A stretch of DNA of 64,000 nucleotides, taken from Microvirga vignae. GTDB taxonomy: Bacteria > Pseudomonadota > Alphaproteobacteria > Rhizobiales > Beijerinckiaceae. The translations under genes were made by a program, and so were the position numbers. The stretch is from contig NZ_LCYG01000016.1 of NCBI RefSeq assembly GCF_001017175.1, forward strand, positions 294,569 through 358,568. The letters run 5' to 3'. The notes beneath the pieces are model-generated. The model ran no database searches, was not told the origin of the DNA, and saw only the letters and a program-made list of their open reading frames with translations. Positions 19,461 through 28,150 of the stretch are shown one piece after another; position 1 is the stretch's first letter, and each line of letters starts with the position of its first letter.

Positions 19461-19504
19461 GATATAGCCAAGGTTAGGAACATTGTCAAGAACAAAGTGG
19501 GAAC
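19461..19504 (-). promoter_or_regulatory. Strong promoter with overlapping LexA-type SOS box
   Basis: On the minus strand, TTGACA (19484-19489) and TATATC (19461-19466) are separated by 17 bases. GTTC-N7-GTTC (19490-19504), the alphaproteobacterial LexA consensus, abuts the -35 box. A second GTTC lies inside the spacer. No gene is obvious nearby; the site-2 protease start is 450 bp downstream. Confidence 0.55.
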
Positions 19505-19532
19505 GATCCTCCGCGATTAGGAGCATCCTCCG

Positions 19533-19882
19533 CCGTCATGCCCGGGCTTGTCCCGGGGATCCCCGTCTTGCGGGTGCGGCGTCTCCCAAGGCGTGGATGG
19601 CCGGGACTGATCCCCGGATCAAGTCCGGGGACGGCCATGACGGGGTGGGGCGGCCAGGGCTTGTGCGGGCGGCGCGGAGGGTTCATCGGCGATGCAAACA
19701 GATGGGGATGGCCGAGCCTGATCCTCAGATCGTGTCCGGGGCGGCCACGACGAGGTAGAGACGGGACAGAGCAAAAAGACATGGGTGGCCGGGACAAGCC
19801 CGGCCATGACGAGGGGGCCGAGCGGGCCAAGGCTGTCGCCAAGGCTGTCCCTGGATCACGTCCAGGGACGGCCATCATGAGA
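19533..19882. repeat. Array of four palindromic repeats (family C)
   Basis: Variants of the CGTCATGGCCGGGCTTGTCCCGGCCAT unit occur in both orientations at about 19534-19641, 19705-19755, 19780-19811 and 19850-19882. The same family appears at 31429, 32415, 49601 and 57021. The open frames crossing it are products of the repeat. Unit spacing and sequence vary, so this is not a CRISPR array. Confidence 0.85.
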
Positions 19883-19910
19883 GATGGACGTGAGTGCATA
19901 CAAAACGATC

Positions 19911-20453
19911 TCACACCCGCTCAAGTCGACGATGCGGCTCCGGAGGCAGGATAACAGCAATCGGCTCGCCGGGGCGAACCTCGCCTCCCGTCAAAACGAT
20001 CCCCATGACGCCCGCCTTGCGAACGAGTCGACCCTCGCTGTCACGGTCGAGCACGGCAGCCATGAGGCCCTTCTGGAAGCGGTCGATCTGAACGCAGGGA
20101 TTGCGCAGGCCCGTCAATTCAACCACGGCGGACGCGCCGAAATGCAGTTTGGTGCCGACGGGAAGGTTGAGCAGGTCGATGCCACGCGTGGTGATGTTTT
20201 CACCCAATTGCCCAGGCGCGACGGAAAAGCCCTTCGCAGCAAGCTCCTCGAAGAGTTCCGTGTGGATGAGATGAACTTGGCGCAGATTGGGCTGGGTGGG
20301 ATCGATGGCGACGCGGGAGCGGTGCTTGACCGTCTCTCCCGCATGCGCGTCTCCTTCGATGCCGAGCCCGGCAACGAGCCGAATGCTCTCGACATTCGGC
20401 TTGGAAAAGGAATGCGTCGGGCTGCGGCTGACGGCAACGACCGACGCATTCAT
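19911..20453 (-). CDS. MOSC domain protein
   Basis: This 180-residue protein matches the beta-strand-rich MOSC domain found in molybdenum cofactor sulfurases and YiiM-like enzymes. The conserved pattern GIEGDAHAG (about 30-38), QLGENITTRGIDL (about 82-94) and the single functional Cys in LRNPCVQID (about 116-124) are all present. It starts four bases after the argG stop on the same strand, so it is likely cotranscribed with argG, though no pathway link is evident. A YiiM-like role in reducing N-hydroxylated compounds is one possibility. Confidence 0.85.
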   Translation of the reverse strand: MNASVVAVSRSPTHSFSKPNVESIRLVAGLGIEGDAHAGETVKHRSRVAIDPTQPNLRQVHLIHTELFEELAAKGFSVAPGQLGENITTRGIDLLNLPVGTKLHFGASAVVELTGLRNPCVQIDRFQKGLMAAVLDRDSEGRLVRKAGVMGIVLTGGEVRPGEPIAVILPPEPHRRLERV

Positions 20454-20457
20454 GGCC

Positions 20458-21690
20458 TTACAGTCCCAGCTTCTTCTTGCGCTGGGCGAGCGTGCGCAGG
20501 CGCAGCGCGTTGAGCTTGATGAAGCCTGCGGCGTCGCGGTGATCGTAGGCGACCGCGCCTTCCTCGAAGGTTACGAGGTCCTGGTCGTAGAGAGTATAGG
20601 GGCTCTGGCGGCCGATGAGGTGGACGCCGCCCTTGTAGAGCTTCAGCGTCACTTCGCCGGTGACGAATTCCTGAGACCTGTCGATGAGAGCCTGGAGCAT
20701 CTCGTGCTCCGGCGAGAACCAGAAGCCGTTGTAGATGAGCTCGGCATATTTCGGCATCAGCTCGTCCTTCAGGTGCGCTGCGCCGCGGTCGAGCGTGATC
20801 GACTCGATGCCGCGATGGGCGAGGTGAAGGATCGTGCCGCCGGGCGTCTCGTACATGCCGCGGCTCTTCATGCCCACGAAGCGGTTCTCGACGAGATCGA
20901 GACGGCCGATGCCGTTGAGGCGCCCCAGCTCGTTGAGCTTCGCCAGCAGGTCGGCCGGGCCCATCTTCTGGCCGTCGATGGCGACCGGATCGCCTTTCTG
21001 GAACTCGATGGTGATGATCGTCGGCTTGTCGGGAGCCGTCTCCGGATCGTTGGTGCGCGAATAGACGTAGTCCGGAACTTCCAGGGACGGATCTTCCAGC
21101 ACCTTGCCCTCGGAGGAGGCGTGCAGGAGGTTCGCGTCGACGGAGAACGGAGCTTCGCCGCGCTTGTCCTTGGCGATCGGGATCTGGTGGGCCTCGGCGA
21201 ACGCGATGAGCTGCTCGCGGGAGCGCAGGTCCCACTCGCGCCAGGGGGCGATCACCGTCACGTCGGGCTTCAGCGCATAATAGCCGAGCTCGAAGCGCAC
21301 CTGATCGTTGCCCTTGCCCGTCGCGCCGTGAGCCACCGCATCGGCACCGACCTTTTCGGCGATCTCGATCTGCTTCTTGGCGATCAGCGGGCGGGCGATG
21401 GAGGTGCCGAGCAGATAGAGGCCCTCGTACTGCGCATTGGCGCGGAACATCGGGAACACGTAATCGCGCACGAACTCGTCACGCAGATCCTCGATGAAGA
21501 TGTTCTCCGGCTTGATGCCGAGGAGTTCGGCCTTCTTTCGGGCCGGCTCCAGCTCCTCGCCCTGGCCGAGATCGGCCGTAAAGGTCACCACCTCGCAGCC
21601 ATAGGTGGTCTGCAGCCACTTGAGGATGATGGAGGTGTCGAGGCCGCCGGAATAGGCGAGCACGACCTTGTTCACGCGCTTCTCAGCCAT
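20458..21690 (-). CDS. argG: Argininosuccinate synthase
   Basis: It condenses citrulline and aspartate with ATP in arginine synthesis. The 410-residue protein contains the PP-loop ATP motif [16 protein letters not shown] near the N-terminus, the [14 protein letters not shown] citrulline/aspartate segment and the C-terminal [22 protein letters not shown] region. It is full length. The ATG at 21690 gives the standard [16 protein letters not shown] beginning. A MOSC gene follows after four bases. Confidence 0.97.
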   Translation of the reverse strand: MAEKRVNKVVLAYSGGLDTSIILKWLQTTYGCEVVTFTADLGQGEELEPARKKAELLGIKPENIFIEDLRDEFVRDYVFPMFRANAQYEGLYLLGTSIARPLIAKKQIEIAEKVGADAVAHGATGKGNDQVRFELGYYALKPDVTVIAPWREWDLRSREQLIAFAEAHQIPIAKDKRGEAPFSVDANLLHASSEGKVLEDPSLEVPDYVYSRTNDPETAPDKPTIITIEFQKGDPVAIDGQKMGPADLLAKLNELGRLNGIGRLDLVENRFVGMKSRGMYETPGGTILHLAHRGIESITLDRGAAHLKDELMPKYAELIYNGFWFSPEHEMLQALIDRSQEFVTGEVTLKLYKGGVHLIGRQSPYTLYDQDLVTFEEGAVAYDHRDAAGFIKLNALRLRTLAQRKKKLGL

Positions 21691-21875
21691 GGTTGATGTT
21701 CCAGTGATAAGGGTGCTCGCGAATTAGCCGGGAAGGCTTTTGAGCGCAACGGCAAAAGCTGGCAAAAGCTTAAGCGCGATATGCTTATGGAGCATTCCTG
21801 CCTATCAAAAGGGATGCTGTCCAAGAACCGAGGCATGCCTTAGCTCCTCTTTGCCCAAGGGAAGGAGAGGTGCCC

Positions 21876-22505
21876 ATGCTCCGTCGTCCGCAATTCGAGT
21901 TCTGGTACGAATTCTCCTCCACCTATTCCTATCTCGCCGCCATGCGCATCGAGCCATTGGCGGAGGAGGCGGGCGTCGAGATCGTCTGGCGGCCGTTTCT
22001 CTTAGGCCCCGTCTTCAAGGCGCAGGGGTGGGAAACCTCGCCCTTCAGCGTCTATCCGGCCAAGGGTCGGTACATGTGGCGGGACATGGAGCGCGAGGCC
22101 GTGCGCTTCGGTCTTCCCTTCTACAGGCCCAATCCCTTCCCGCAGAACGGGCTGCTTGCCGCCCGCATCGCCCTGCTCGGCCTCGACCGGGGCTGGACGC
22201 CGGTCTTCACGAAGGCTGTCTACACGGCCGAGTTCGGAGAGGGGCGGGACATCTCCGACACAGAGGTGCTCTCCGGCATCCTGGCAAGCCTTGGCCGCGA
22301 CCCGGAGGAGATCATCACGGAAGCCCAATCCGAAACCAACAAGACCCGCCTGCGCCGCCTGAACGACGAGGCGCAATCGCGCGGCATCTTCGGCGCGCCC
22401 ACCTTCTTTGCCGAGGACGGCGAGATGTTCTGGGGCAACGACAGGCTCGAGCAGGCCCTCGACTGGGCCGTCACCCAGGCGAAGCGCTCGGAAGTTCCCC
22501 TTTGA
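21876..22505 (+). CDS. DsbA-fold 2-hydroxychromene-2-carboxylate isomerase family protein
   Basis: This is a 209-residue protein of the HCCA isomerase/kappa-GST family, a thioredoxin fold with a helical insertion. The N-terminal FEFWYEFSSTYSYLA carries the family's Ser in place of the DsbA Cys pair, and the C-terminal RGIFGAPTFFAEDGEMFWGNDRLE is characteristic. True naphthalene degradation is unlikely from this context; most homologues are uncharacterised glutathione-dependent isomerases or oxidoreductases. The ATG at 21876 follows GGAGAGG; the GTG two codons earlier lies within that site. It is divergent from argG. Confidence 0.88.
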   Translation: MLRRPQFEFWYEFSSTYSYLAAMRIEPLAEEAGVEIVWRPFLLGPVFKAQGWETSPFSVYPAKGRYMWRDMEREAVRFGLPFYRPNPFPQNGLLAARIALLGLDRGWTPVFTKAVYTAEFGEGRDISDTEVLSGILASLGRDPEEIITEAQSETNKTRLRRLNDEAQSRGIFGAPTFFAEDGEMFWGNDRLEQALDWAVTQAKRSEVPL

Positions 22506-22534
22506 GGGGCGCTCCTCTTCGAGCCGTCATGGCT

Positions 22535-22559
22535 GGAACGACGGCTTGAAGAGGTCGTT
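22535..22559 (+). promoter_or_regulatory. Consensus sigma-EcfG promoter
   Basis: GGAAC, 16 bases, CGTT exactly matches the alphaproteobacterial EcfG general-stress promoter. It lies between the isomerase stop and the MHS transporter start, leaving a leader of about 170 bases. Confidence 0.6.
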
Positions 22560-22736
22560 TAAGCCCGATCGTTTGACCAATCGTCACGTCGGGCGTATGT
22601 CCGCGCCAACCATAACGGCCGCAGTGGAACGCCAACGCTGCTGCTCCCCCTTCCAAAAAAAGCCTCTGCCTCTCCTTCAGCCATGCGCTTTCCGGCGCGG
22701 TGGAGCGCATCCCATTCTTGGAAAGAAAAAATCCTC

Positions 22737-24032
22737 ATGCTCATGCAGAACACGCTTGCGGATCGCAGGCAGCGACTGAAATCGATCATCGGCGGCTCCG
22801 CCGGCAACATGGTCGAGTGGTACGACTGGTACGTCTATTCCGCCTTCACCCTCTATTTCGCGCCCATCTTCTTTCCCAAGGGCGACCAGACCGCTCAGCT
22901 ACTGAACGCTGCCGCCGTGTTCGCCGTCGGCTTCGTCATGCGCCCCGTCGGGGCCTGGATCATGGGCATCTACGCGGATCGCAAGGGCCGCAAGGCGGGC
23001 CTGACCCTCTCGGTCACGCTCATGTGCCTCGGTTCGCTCATGATCGCCGTGACCCCGGGCTATGAGAGCATCGGGACGCTTGCTCCCGTCATCCTGGTTC
23101 TCGCGCGTCTCCTGCAGGGCATCAGCGTCGGCGGCGAGTACGGCGCCAGCGCCACCTATTTGAGCGAGATGGCCGGCAAGGACCGGCGCGGCTTCTTCTC
23201 GAGCTTCCAGTATGTCACGCTGATTTCCGGCCAGTTGCTGGCGCTGGGCGTGCTGCTGATCCTCCAGCAGATCCTGCCCGAGCAGGATATCGAGGCCTGG
23301 GGCTGGCGCATTCCGTTTGCCATCGGCGGCGTGCTGGCGGTCGTCGTGTTCTATCTCCGCCGGGGCCTTTCCGAAACACAATCCTACAAGAACGCTCAAA
23401 GCTCGAAGGAGCCTCGCTCCAGCGGCATGACGCTCTTCGTCAAATATCCGCGCCAGGCTTTCACGGTCATCGCGCTCACCGCCGGCGGCACGCTCGCCTT
23501 CTATGCCTACACCACCTACCTGCAGAAGTTTCTAGTCAACACCTCGGGTTTCGGCCGCGAGACGGCGAGCCAGATCACGGCGGCGGCCCTGTTCGTGTTC
23601 ATGCTACTGCAGCCGGTGGCGGGCGCATTGTCGGACCGCATCGGCCGTAAGCCGATCATGGTGGGCTTCGGCATCCTCGGCGTGCTGTTCACCTACCTGA
23701 TCTTCTCGACGCTCGCGGGCACCAAGGATCCCTTCATGGCCTTTGCCCTCGCGCTGGGAGCCCTCGTGATCGTGACCGGCTATACCTCGATCAACGCAGT
23801 GGTGAAGGCCGAGATGTTCCCGGCCCATATCCGCGCGCTGGGCGTTGCTCTGCCCTATGCCATCGCCAACACGGTGTTCGGCGGCACGGCGGAATACGTG
23901 GCGCTCTGGTTCAAGCAGGCCGGTATCGAATACGGCTTCTTCGTCTACGTGACCGTGATGATCGGCCTGTCCCTCATCGTGTACCTGCGCATGAAGGACA
24001 CCAGGCACCACAGCCAGATCCACGAGGATTAA
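22737..24032 (+). CDS. MHS-type MFS dicarboxylate transporter (KgtP-like)
   Basis: This is a proton symporter of the metabolite:H+ symporter group. The 431-residue protein has about twelve membrane segments, the MHS N-terminal signature GGSAGNMVEWYDWYVY (about 19-34), the MFS loop motif GIYADRKGRKAGL and RLLQGISVGGEYGAS. Length and motifs resemble E. coli KgtP (2-oxoglutarate permease), but the substrate cannot be assigned. ATG codons at 22737 and 22743 are both possible; a more upstream in-frame ATG (22683) adds a non-family extension. A consensus EcfG promoter upstream suggests general-stress induction. Confidence 0.9.
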   Translation: MLMQNTLADRRQRLKSIIGGSAGNMVEWYDWYVYSAFTLYFAPIFFPKGDQTAQLLNAAAVFAVGFVMRPVGAWIMGIYADRKGRKAGLTLSVTLMCLGSLMIAVTPGYESIGTLAPVILVLARLLQGISVGGEYGASATYLSEMAGKDRRGFFSSFQYVTLISGQLLALGVLLILQQILPEQDIEAWGWRIPFAIGGVLAVVVFYLRRGLSETQSYKNAQSSKEPRSSGMTLFVKYPRQAFTVIALTAGGTLAFYAYTTYLQKFLVNTSGFGRETASQITAAALFVFMLLQPVAGALSDRIGRKPIMVGFGILGVLFTYLIFSTLAGTKDPFMAFALALGALVIVTGYTSINAVVKAEMFPAHIRALGVALPYAIANTVFGGTAEYVALWFKQAGIEYGFFVYVTVMIGLSLIVYLRMKDTRHHSQIHED

Positions 24033-24095
24033 GGCTGGCCGAGCTGTTGACCCCTTCGACCTGTGGCGTGCTGCTTCACAGCGCCCGCCACAGGC

Positions 24096-24308
24096 TTATC
24101 CGGCAAGCGGATGATTGAACCGCTCCACATCGGCCTGCGACAGCGCCAGGTCCGCCAGCGCCGCCTCGTCCAGCGCATAGAGCGCGCGGCGGCTCGCCCG
24201 GTCGTCGAGCCATGCCTCGACGCGCATGAGCAGCCGCAGCCAATCGCTCCGGCGCCGGGCACGGGCGGGGGCGGACACAAGATTTTCTACGGAAAGGGCA
24301 GCGGCCAT
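24096..24308 (-). CDS. Small DUF1127-like protein
   Basis: This 70-residue protein has the DUF1127-like C-terminal pattern RRALYALDEAALADLALSQADVERF, a short helical Arg-containing domain found in many alphaproteobacterial small proteins. Family members have been linked to RNA maturation and phosphate or stress responses, but no function is assigned here. The ATG at 24308 follows GGAGGAG. A perfect CtrA half-site pair (24413-24427) lies about 105 bp upstream of its start. Confidence 0.7.
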   Translation of the reverse strand: MAAALSVENLVSAPARARRRSDWLRLLMRVEAWLDDRASRRALYALDEAALADLALSQADVERFNHPLAG

Positions 24309-24823
24309 GGCCTGTCTCCTCCAGAGCGCGTTCTCTGGGCAAAGAGATGCTCCCGTTCCGGTTGTCGTTCAAACGAGAAGTTCTTGAGCTTTGCCCAAGT
24401 AAAACTTCGCCATTAAGCTCTGATTAACCCTGTCTCGCCGCCGTCCTCCGCTGGCCGATGCCTTGCGCCTTCGAGACCGCCGATCCCGGCCTGGACCTTG
24501 AGACAGCCGCCAAATCCTTGAAAGCCGAAATCCTCGAAAGCCTTGTGATCCAAGGCCATTTGGGATAAAGGAACGCCCATCAGACAGACATTGACGGTGT
24601 GTTGCGTCTTGAGGGTGCGTGATGCGCGCCTTGTAGGCGTTCCGCTAAGGTCTTGACGATAAATGCGTTTCCATCCGCCGGTGATACGCCGGCCCGCTTT
24701 TTAAAGCGGCATGCCTTGGACATGGCCCTCAAGGGGGCGTCCTCAGGCAGCGGCGGAGGGAAACGGCCCGTTCACACGAGCCGCCGGCGTTGCCCCTTAA
24801 ACGAGGGCCATTCAGGAGAACCT
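24309..24823 (+). promoter_or_regulatory. Intergenic region: CtrA box and structured rpsA leader
   Basis: There is no gene in these 515 bp. It holds the CtrA-type box at 24413-24427 and, nearer rpsA, several inverted repeats such as CCGCTTT/AAAGCGG (24694-24709) and CCGG/CCGG just before it. The last 60 bases, with an ACGGCCCGT/ACGAGCCGC pairing and AGGAGA, look like a ribosomal-protein leader. A cmk gene, usually upstream of rpsA, is not present. Confidence 0.5.
24413..24427. promoter_or_regulatory. CtrA-type binding site
   Basis: TTAA-N7-TTAA, the full consensus for the cell-cycle regulator CtrA. It lies between the DUF1127-like gene and rpsA, nearer the former. Confidence 0.5.
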
Positions 24824-26521
24824 ATGTCTGCAGCTTTCCAGCAGCCGAGCCGTGAAGACTTCGCCGCTCTGCTCGAAGAATCCTTCCGCACGTCCGAGAT
24901 CAACGAAGGCTCGGTGGTGAAGGGCAAGGTGGTCGCCATCGAGAAGGATGTCGCGGTCATCGATATCGGCGCGAAGACCGAAGGTCGCGTCGCTCTGAAG
25001 GAATTCACCGGCCCCAACCGCGACCGTGAGATCAAGGTCGGCGACGAGGTCGAGGTTTATGTCGAGCGCATCGAGAATGCGCTGGGCGAGGCCGTCATCT
25101 CCCGTGACAAGGCTCGCCGCGAAGAGTCGTGGGTGAAGCTCGAGAAGGCCTTCGAGGCCGGCGAGCGCGTCAACGGCACCATCTTCAACCAGGTGAAGGG
25201 CGGCTACACGGTCGACCTCGACGGCGCCGTGGCGTTCCTGCCCCGCTCCCAGGTCGATATCCGCCCGGTCCGCGACGTCACCCCGCTCATGGGCGTGGCT
25301 CAGCCGTTCCAGATCCTCAAGATGGATCGTCGCCGTGGCAACATCGTCGTGTCGCGCCGCACGGTTCTCGAGGAGAGCCGCGCCGAGCAGCGCTCCGAGC
25401 TCGTGGCCAACCTCGAGGAGGGTCAGGTCATCGACGGCGTGGTCAAGAACATCACCGAGTACGGTGCGTTCGTTGACCTCGGCGGCATTGACGGCCTCCT
25501 GCACGTCACCGACATGGCATGGCGCCGCGTGAACCATCCGTCCGAGGTCGTAACCATCGGCCAGACGGTGAAGGTGAAGATCATCAAGATCAACCACGAC
25601 ACGCACCGCATCTCGCTCGGCATCAAGCAGCTGCTGGCCGATCCGTGGGAAGGCATCGCCGCCCGCTACCCGGTTGGCGCCAAGCTGAAGGGCCGCGTCA
25701 CGAACATCACCGATTACGGTGCGTTCGTTGAACTCGAGCCCGGCATCGAAGGCCTGATCCACGTCTCCGAGATGTCCTGGACGAAGAAGAACGTCCACCC
25801 CGGCAAGATCATCTCCACCTCTCAGGAGGTCGAGGTCGTGATCCTCGAGGTCGATCAGGTGAAGCGCCGCATCTCGCTGGGTCTGAAGCAGACGCTGCAG
25901 AACCCGTGGGAGGCCTTCGCCGAGAAGCACCCTGTCGGCTCCGTCGTCGAGGGCGAGGTGAAGAACAAGACCGAGTTCGGTCTCTTCATCGGTCTCGAGA
26001 ACGACGTCGACGGCATGGTCCACCTCTCGGACCTCGACTGGAATCGTCCGGGCGAGCAGGTCATCGACGAGTTCAAGAAGGGCGACATGGTTCGCGCTCA
26101 GGTTCTCGACGTGGATGTCGAGAAGGAGCGCATCTCGCTCGGCATCAAGCAGCTGGCGGGCGATCCCTTCGCCGAGGCTGGCGAGTTCAAGAAGAACCAG
26201 GTCGTCACCTGCGAGGTTCTCGAGGTGAAGGACGGCGGCCTGGAGGTGAAGATCGTCGATACCGACCTCACCACCTTCATCAAGCGCTCGGAGCTCGCTC
26301 GCGACCGCGCCGATCAGCGTCCCGAGCGTTTCGCTCCGGGTGAGAAGATCGACGCCCGCGTCACGCAGTTCGACCGCAAGGCTCGCCGCGTCACCCTCTC
26401 CATCAAGGCCCTCGAGGTGGCCGAGGAGAAGGAAGCCATGGCTCAGTACGGCTCGACCGACTCGGGTGCGTCGCTCGGCGACATCCTGGGCGCGGCTCTC
26501 AACAAGGCCGGCAAGAAGTAA
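24824..26521 (+). CDS. rpsA: 30S ribosomal protein S1
   Basis: S1 binds mRNA and brings it to the ribosome. The 565-residue protein contains six S1 (OB-fold) repeats; repeated NITEYGAFVDL, NITDYGAFVEL and KTEFGLFIGL cores are visible. The ATG at 24824 follows AGGAGA, and the sequence MSAAFQQPSREDFAALLEES is typical of the group. A longer open frame upstream is leader sequence. Strong codon bias is seen and two terminators follow (26553, 26590). sppA and ihfB follow on the same strand. Confidence 0.97.
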   Translation: MSAAFQQPSREDFAALLEESFRTSEINEGSVVKGKVVAIEKDVAVIDIGAKTEGRVALKEFTGPNRDREIKVGDEVEVYVERIENALGEAVISRDKARREESWVKLEKAFEAGERVNGTIFNQVKGGYTVDLDGAVAFLPRSQVDIRPVRDVTPLMGVAQPFQILKMDRRRGNIVVSRRTVLEESRAEQRSELVANLEEGQVIDGVVKNITEYGAFVDLGGIDGLLHVTDMAWRRVNHPSEVVTIGQTVKVKIIKINHDTHRISLGIKQLLADPWEGIAARYPVGAKLKGRVTNITDYGAFVELEPGIEGLIHVSEMSWTKKNVHPGKIISTSQEVEVVILEVDQVKRRISLGLKQTLQNPWEAFAEKHPVGSVVEGEVKNKTEFGLFIGLENDVDGMVHLSDLDWNRPGEQVIDEFKKGDMVRAQVLDVDVEKERISLGIKQLAGDPFAEAGEFKKNQVVTCEVLEVKDGGLEVKIVDTDLTTFIKRSELARDRADQRPERFAPGEKIDARVTQFDRKARRVTLSIKALEVAEEKEAMAQYGSTDSGASLGDILGAALNKAGKK

Positions 26522-26552
26522 GCTTGCTCTGACTTTCAGAGCTTGATCGGAT

Positions 26553-26581
26553 CCCCGGGCCTAAAAGCCCGGGGGTTTTTG
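26553..26581 (+). terminator. Rho-independent terminator of rpsA
   Basis: CCCCGGGC, a 6-base loop and GCCCGGGG are followed by GTTTTTG. It begins 32 bp after the rpsA stop. Confidence 0.93.
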
Positions 26582-26587
26582 TTTCAG

Positions 26588-26617
26588 GACCCGCGCGAGC
26601 AATCGTGCGGGTTTTTT
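26588..26617 (+). terminator. Second terminator after rpsA
   Basis: CCCGCGC...GTGCGGG is followed by six T. It lies immediately behind the first terminator, so the rpsA transcript has a tandem stop. Confidence 0.85.
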
Positions 26618-26648
26618 GTTGGTCGCATGTTTTTCGTTGGTCGCATGT
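26613..26648 (+). repeat. Tandem duplication of 18 bp
   Basis: Two adjacent copies (26613-26630 and 26631-26648) of TTTTYGTTGGTCGCATGT differ at a single base. They directly follow the second rpsA terminator. Confidence 0.8.
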
Positions 26649-26672
26649 CTTGCCGCCCTATCTGCCTTCGCA

Positions 26673-26776
26673 GCGCATCGTGCGGAACCGGAGGTCCGCG
26701 CAAGACGATGCGCTCCTTAAGGAATTGAGCATCGGATCGATCCCAAAAGTGGTTTCCACTTTCGGGTCCGATGCTC
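26673..26776. repeat. Composite palindromic repeat, copy 2 (units B+A)
   Basis: Unit B (GCGCATCGTGCGG...CGATGCGC, 26673-26713) precedes unit A (GAGCATCGGATCGA...CCACTTTCGGG...CGATGCTC, 26727-26776). This order is the reverse of the copies at 6771 and 60853. It ends 47 bp before sppA. Confidence 0.85.
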
Positions 26777-26823
26777 TAGGGTGCTGCCTCCGCACATCAG
26801 TGAACCGGGTTAGAGACGAACCG

Positions 26824-27792
26824 ATGCCCATCGATGCCGAAGCCATTGCCGATCGCCGCCGTCTGCGCCGCAAGTTGTCCTTCTGGCGCATCGCGGGGTT
26901 CTCCGGGTTGATCGCCGCTGTCGCCGCCATCGGCTATGCCGCCGCCGACCGCATGGGCTATGGGGGTGTGCAGCAGCAGATCGCCCGCATCTCCGTCGAC
27001 GGCCTGATCACCGGTAATCAGCAGCGCATGGCGGATCTCATGCAGCGGGTCGGGGATTCCAATCTCGTCTCCGGTGTCGTGATCTCCGTCAACAGCCCCG
27101 GCGGCACGACGACCGGCTCCGAGGAGCTCTACAGGAATATCCGCCGCCTCTCCGAGAGGAAGCCGGTCGTGACCTTCGTCGATGGCACGGCGGCCTCGGG
27201 CGGCTACATCACGGCTATTTCCTCCGACTACATCGTCGCCCGCGAAACCTCGCTCGTCGGCTCCATCGGTGTGCTGTTCCAGTATCCCGATCTCTCAGGG
27301 CTGATGCAGACGGTCGGCGTGAAAGTGGAGGAGGTGAAGTCCTCGCCGCTGAAGGCGGAGCCCAGTCCCTTCAAGCCCACGAGCCCCGAAGCGCGAGCGG
27401 CCCTCCAGCAGGTGGTGGGCGATACCTATGACTGGTTCAAGAATCTCGTTCGCGAGCGTCGCCGCCTGAACGAGAGCGAGCTTGCAGCGGTCTCGACCGG
27501 CCAGGTCTTCAATGGTCGTCAAGGCCTGCCCATGAAGCTCGTGGACAAGGTCGGCGGCGAGCGTGATGCCGTTGCCTGGCTCGAGCAGGAAAGAAAAATT
27601 CCGAAGGACCTGCCGATTCGGGATTGGAAGCCGCGTTCGGATCGGGATATCTCCCTTTTCGCCATGGCGGCGACGGCTGTCGACCTCCTGGGCTTCGAGA
27701 GAGTGGCCGAAGCCCTGCGCAGGACGGAGGCTCACGCTGAGATAGCCCAGCTTGACGGTCTGCTGGTCGTCTGGCAACCTTCCGAAAAATAA
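26824..27792 (+). CDS. sppA: Signal peptide peptidase SppA (S49 family)
   Basis: This membrane-anchored serine protease cleaves leftover signal peptides. The 322-residue protein has one N-terminal membrane segment (about 20-42). The catalytic Ser125 lies in GTAASGGY and the general-base Lys177 in [13 protein letters not shown], the Ser-Lys dyad of S49. It is the short, single-domain form. The ATG at 26824 is preferred; a longer frame upstream is made of repeat sequence. Its position between rpsA and ihfB is conserved in Rhizobiales. Confidence 0.93.
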   Translation: MPIDAEAIADRRRLRRKLSFWRIAGFSGLIAAVAAIGYAAADRMGYGGVQQQIARISVDGLITGNQQRMADLMQRVGDSNLVSGVVISVNSPGGTTTGSEELYRNIRRLSERKPVVTFVDGTAASGGYITAISSDYIVARETSLVGSIGVLFQYPDLSGLMQTVGVKVEEVKSSPLKAEPSPFKPTSPEARAALQQVVGDTYDWFKNLVRERRRLNESELAAVSTGQVFNGRQGLPMKLVDKVGGERDAVAWLEQERKIPKDLPIRDWKPRSDRDISLFAMAATAVDLLGFERVAEALRRTEAHAEIAQLDGLLVVWQPSEK

Positions 27793-27818
27793 AGCACCAT
27801 CAAAGATATAGCCTTCTT

Positions 27819-28133
27819 ATGATCAAGTCAGAACTCGTGCTCAAAATCGCTGAGCAGAACCCGCATTTGTATCAGCGCGACGTGGAGAAGATCGTGAATG
27901 CGATCCTCGACACCATTGCCGATGCGCTGGCTCGCGGCGATCGGGTGGAACTGCGTGGCTTCGGCGCGTTTTCCGTGAAGAAACGCGATGCCCGTACGGG
28001 CCGCAACCCGCGCACGGGCGAATCCGTTTCGATTTCCGAAAAGGTCGTTCCTGTCTTCAAGACAGGTAAGGAAATGCGTCAGCGGCTCAATGCCCCGGCA
28101 TCCAAGGTGATGAAGGCGGCTGCCGCTCAGTAA
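27819..28133 (+). CDS. ihfB: Integration host factor subunit beta
   Basis: This DNA-bending histone-like protein pairs with IhfA and acts in replication, recombination and transcription. The 104-residue sequence has the family features [17 protein letters not shown], the DNA-binding arm [15 protein letters not shown], and [12 protein letters not shown]. It lies 26 bp after sppA. The C-terminal Ala/Lys tail is slightly longer than in E. coli. An LapA-like gene follows closely. Confidence 0.96.
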   Translation: MIKSELVLKIAEQNPHLYQRDVEKIVNAILDTIADALARGDRVELRGFGAFSVKKRDARTGRNPRTGESVSISEKVVPVFKTGKEMRQRLNAPASKVMKAAAAQ

Positions 28134-28150
28134 CGATTGAAGAGGTGCTC

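Noticed and set aside
18948-19526. 192-residue minus-strand frame downstream of the SOS-type promoter
   Set aside because: The frame is Arg/Ser/Pro-rich, starts upstream of the promoter's expected start site, overlaps the protease gene and has no family character.
19533-19882. Possible CRISPR array
   Set aside because: The repeated units differ in length, sequence and orientation, spacing is irregular, and no cas genes are present; they are palindromic intergenic repeats.
24812-26023. 403-residue minus-strand frame opposite rpsA
   Set aside because: It mirrors the S1 repeats of rpsA, with repeated LDDVDL-like antisense segments. No ribosome site or independent support.
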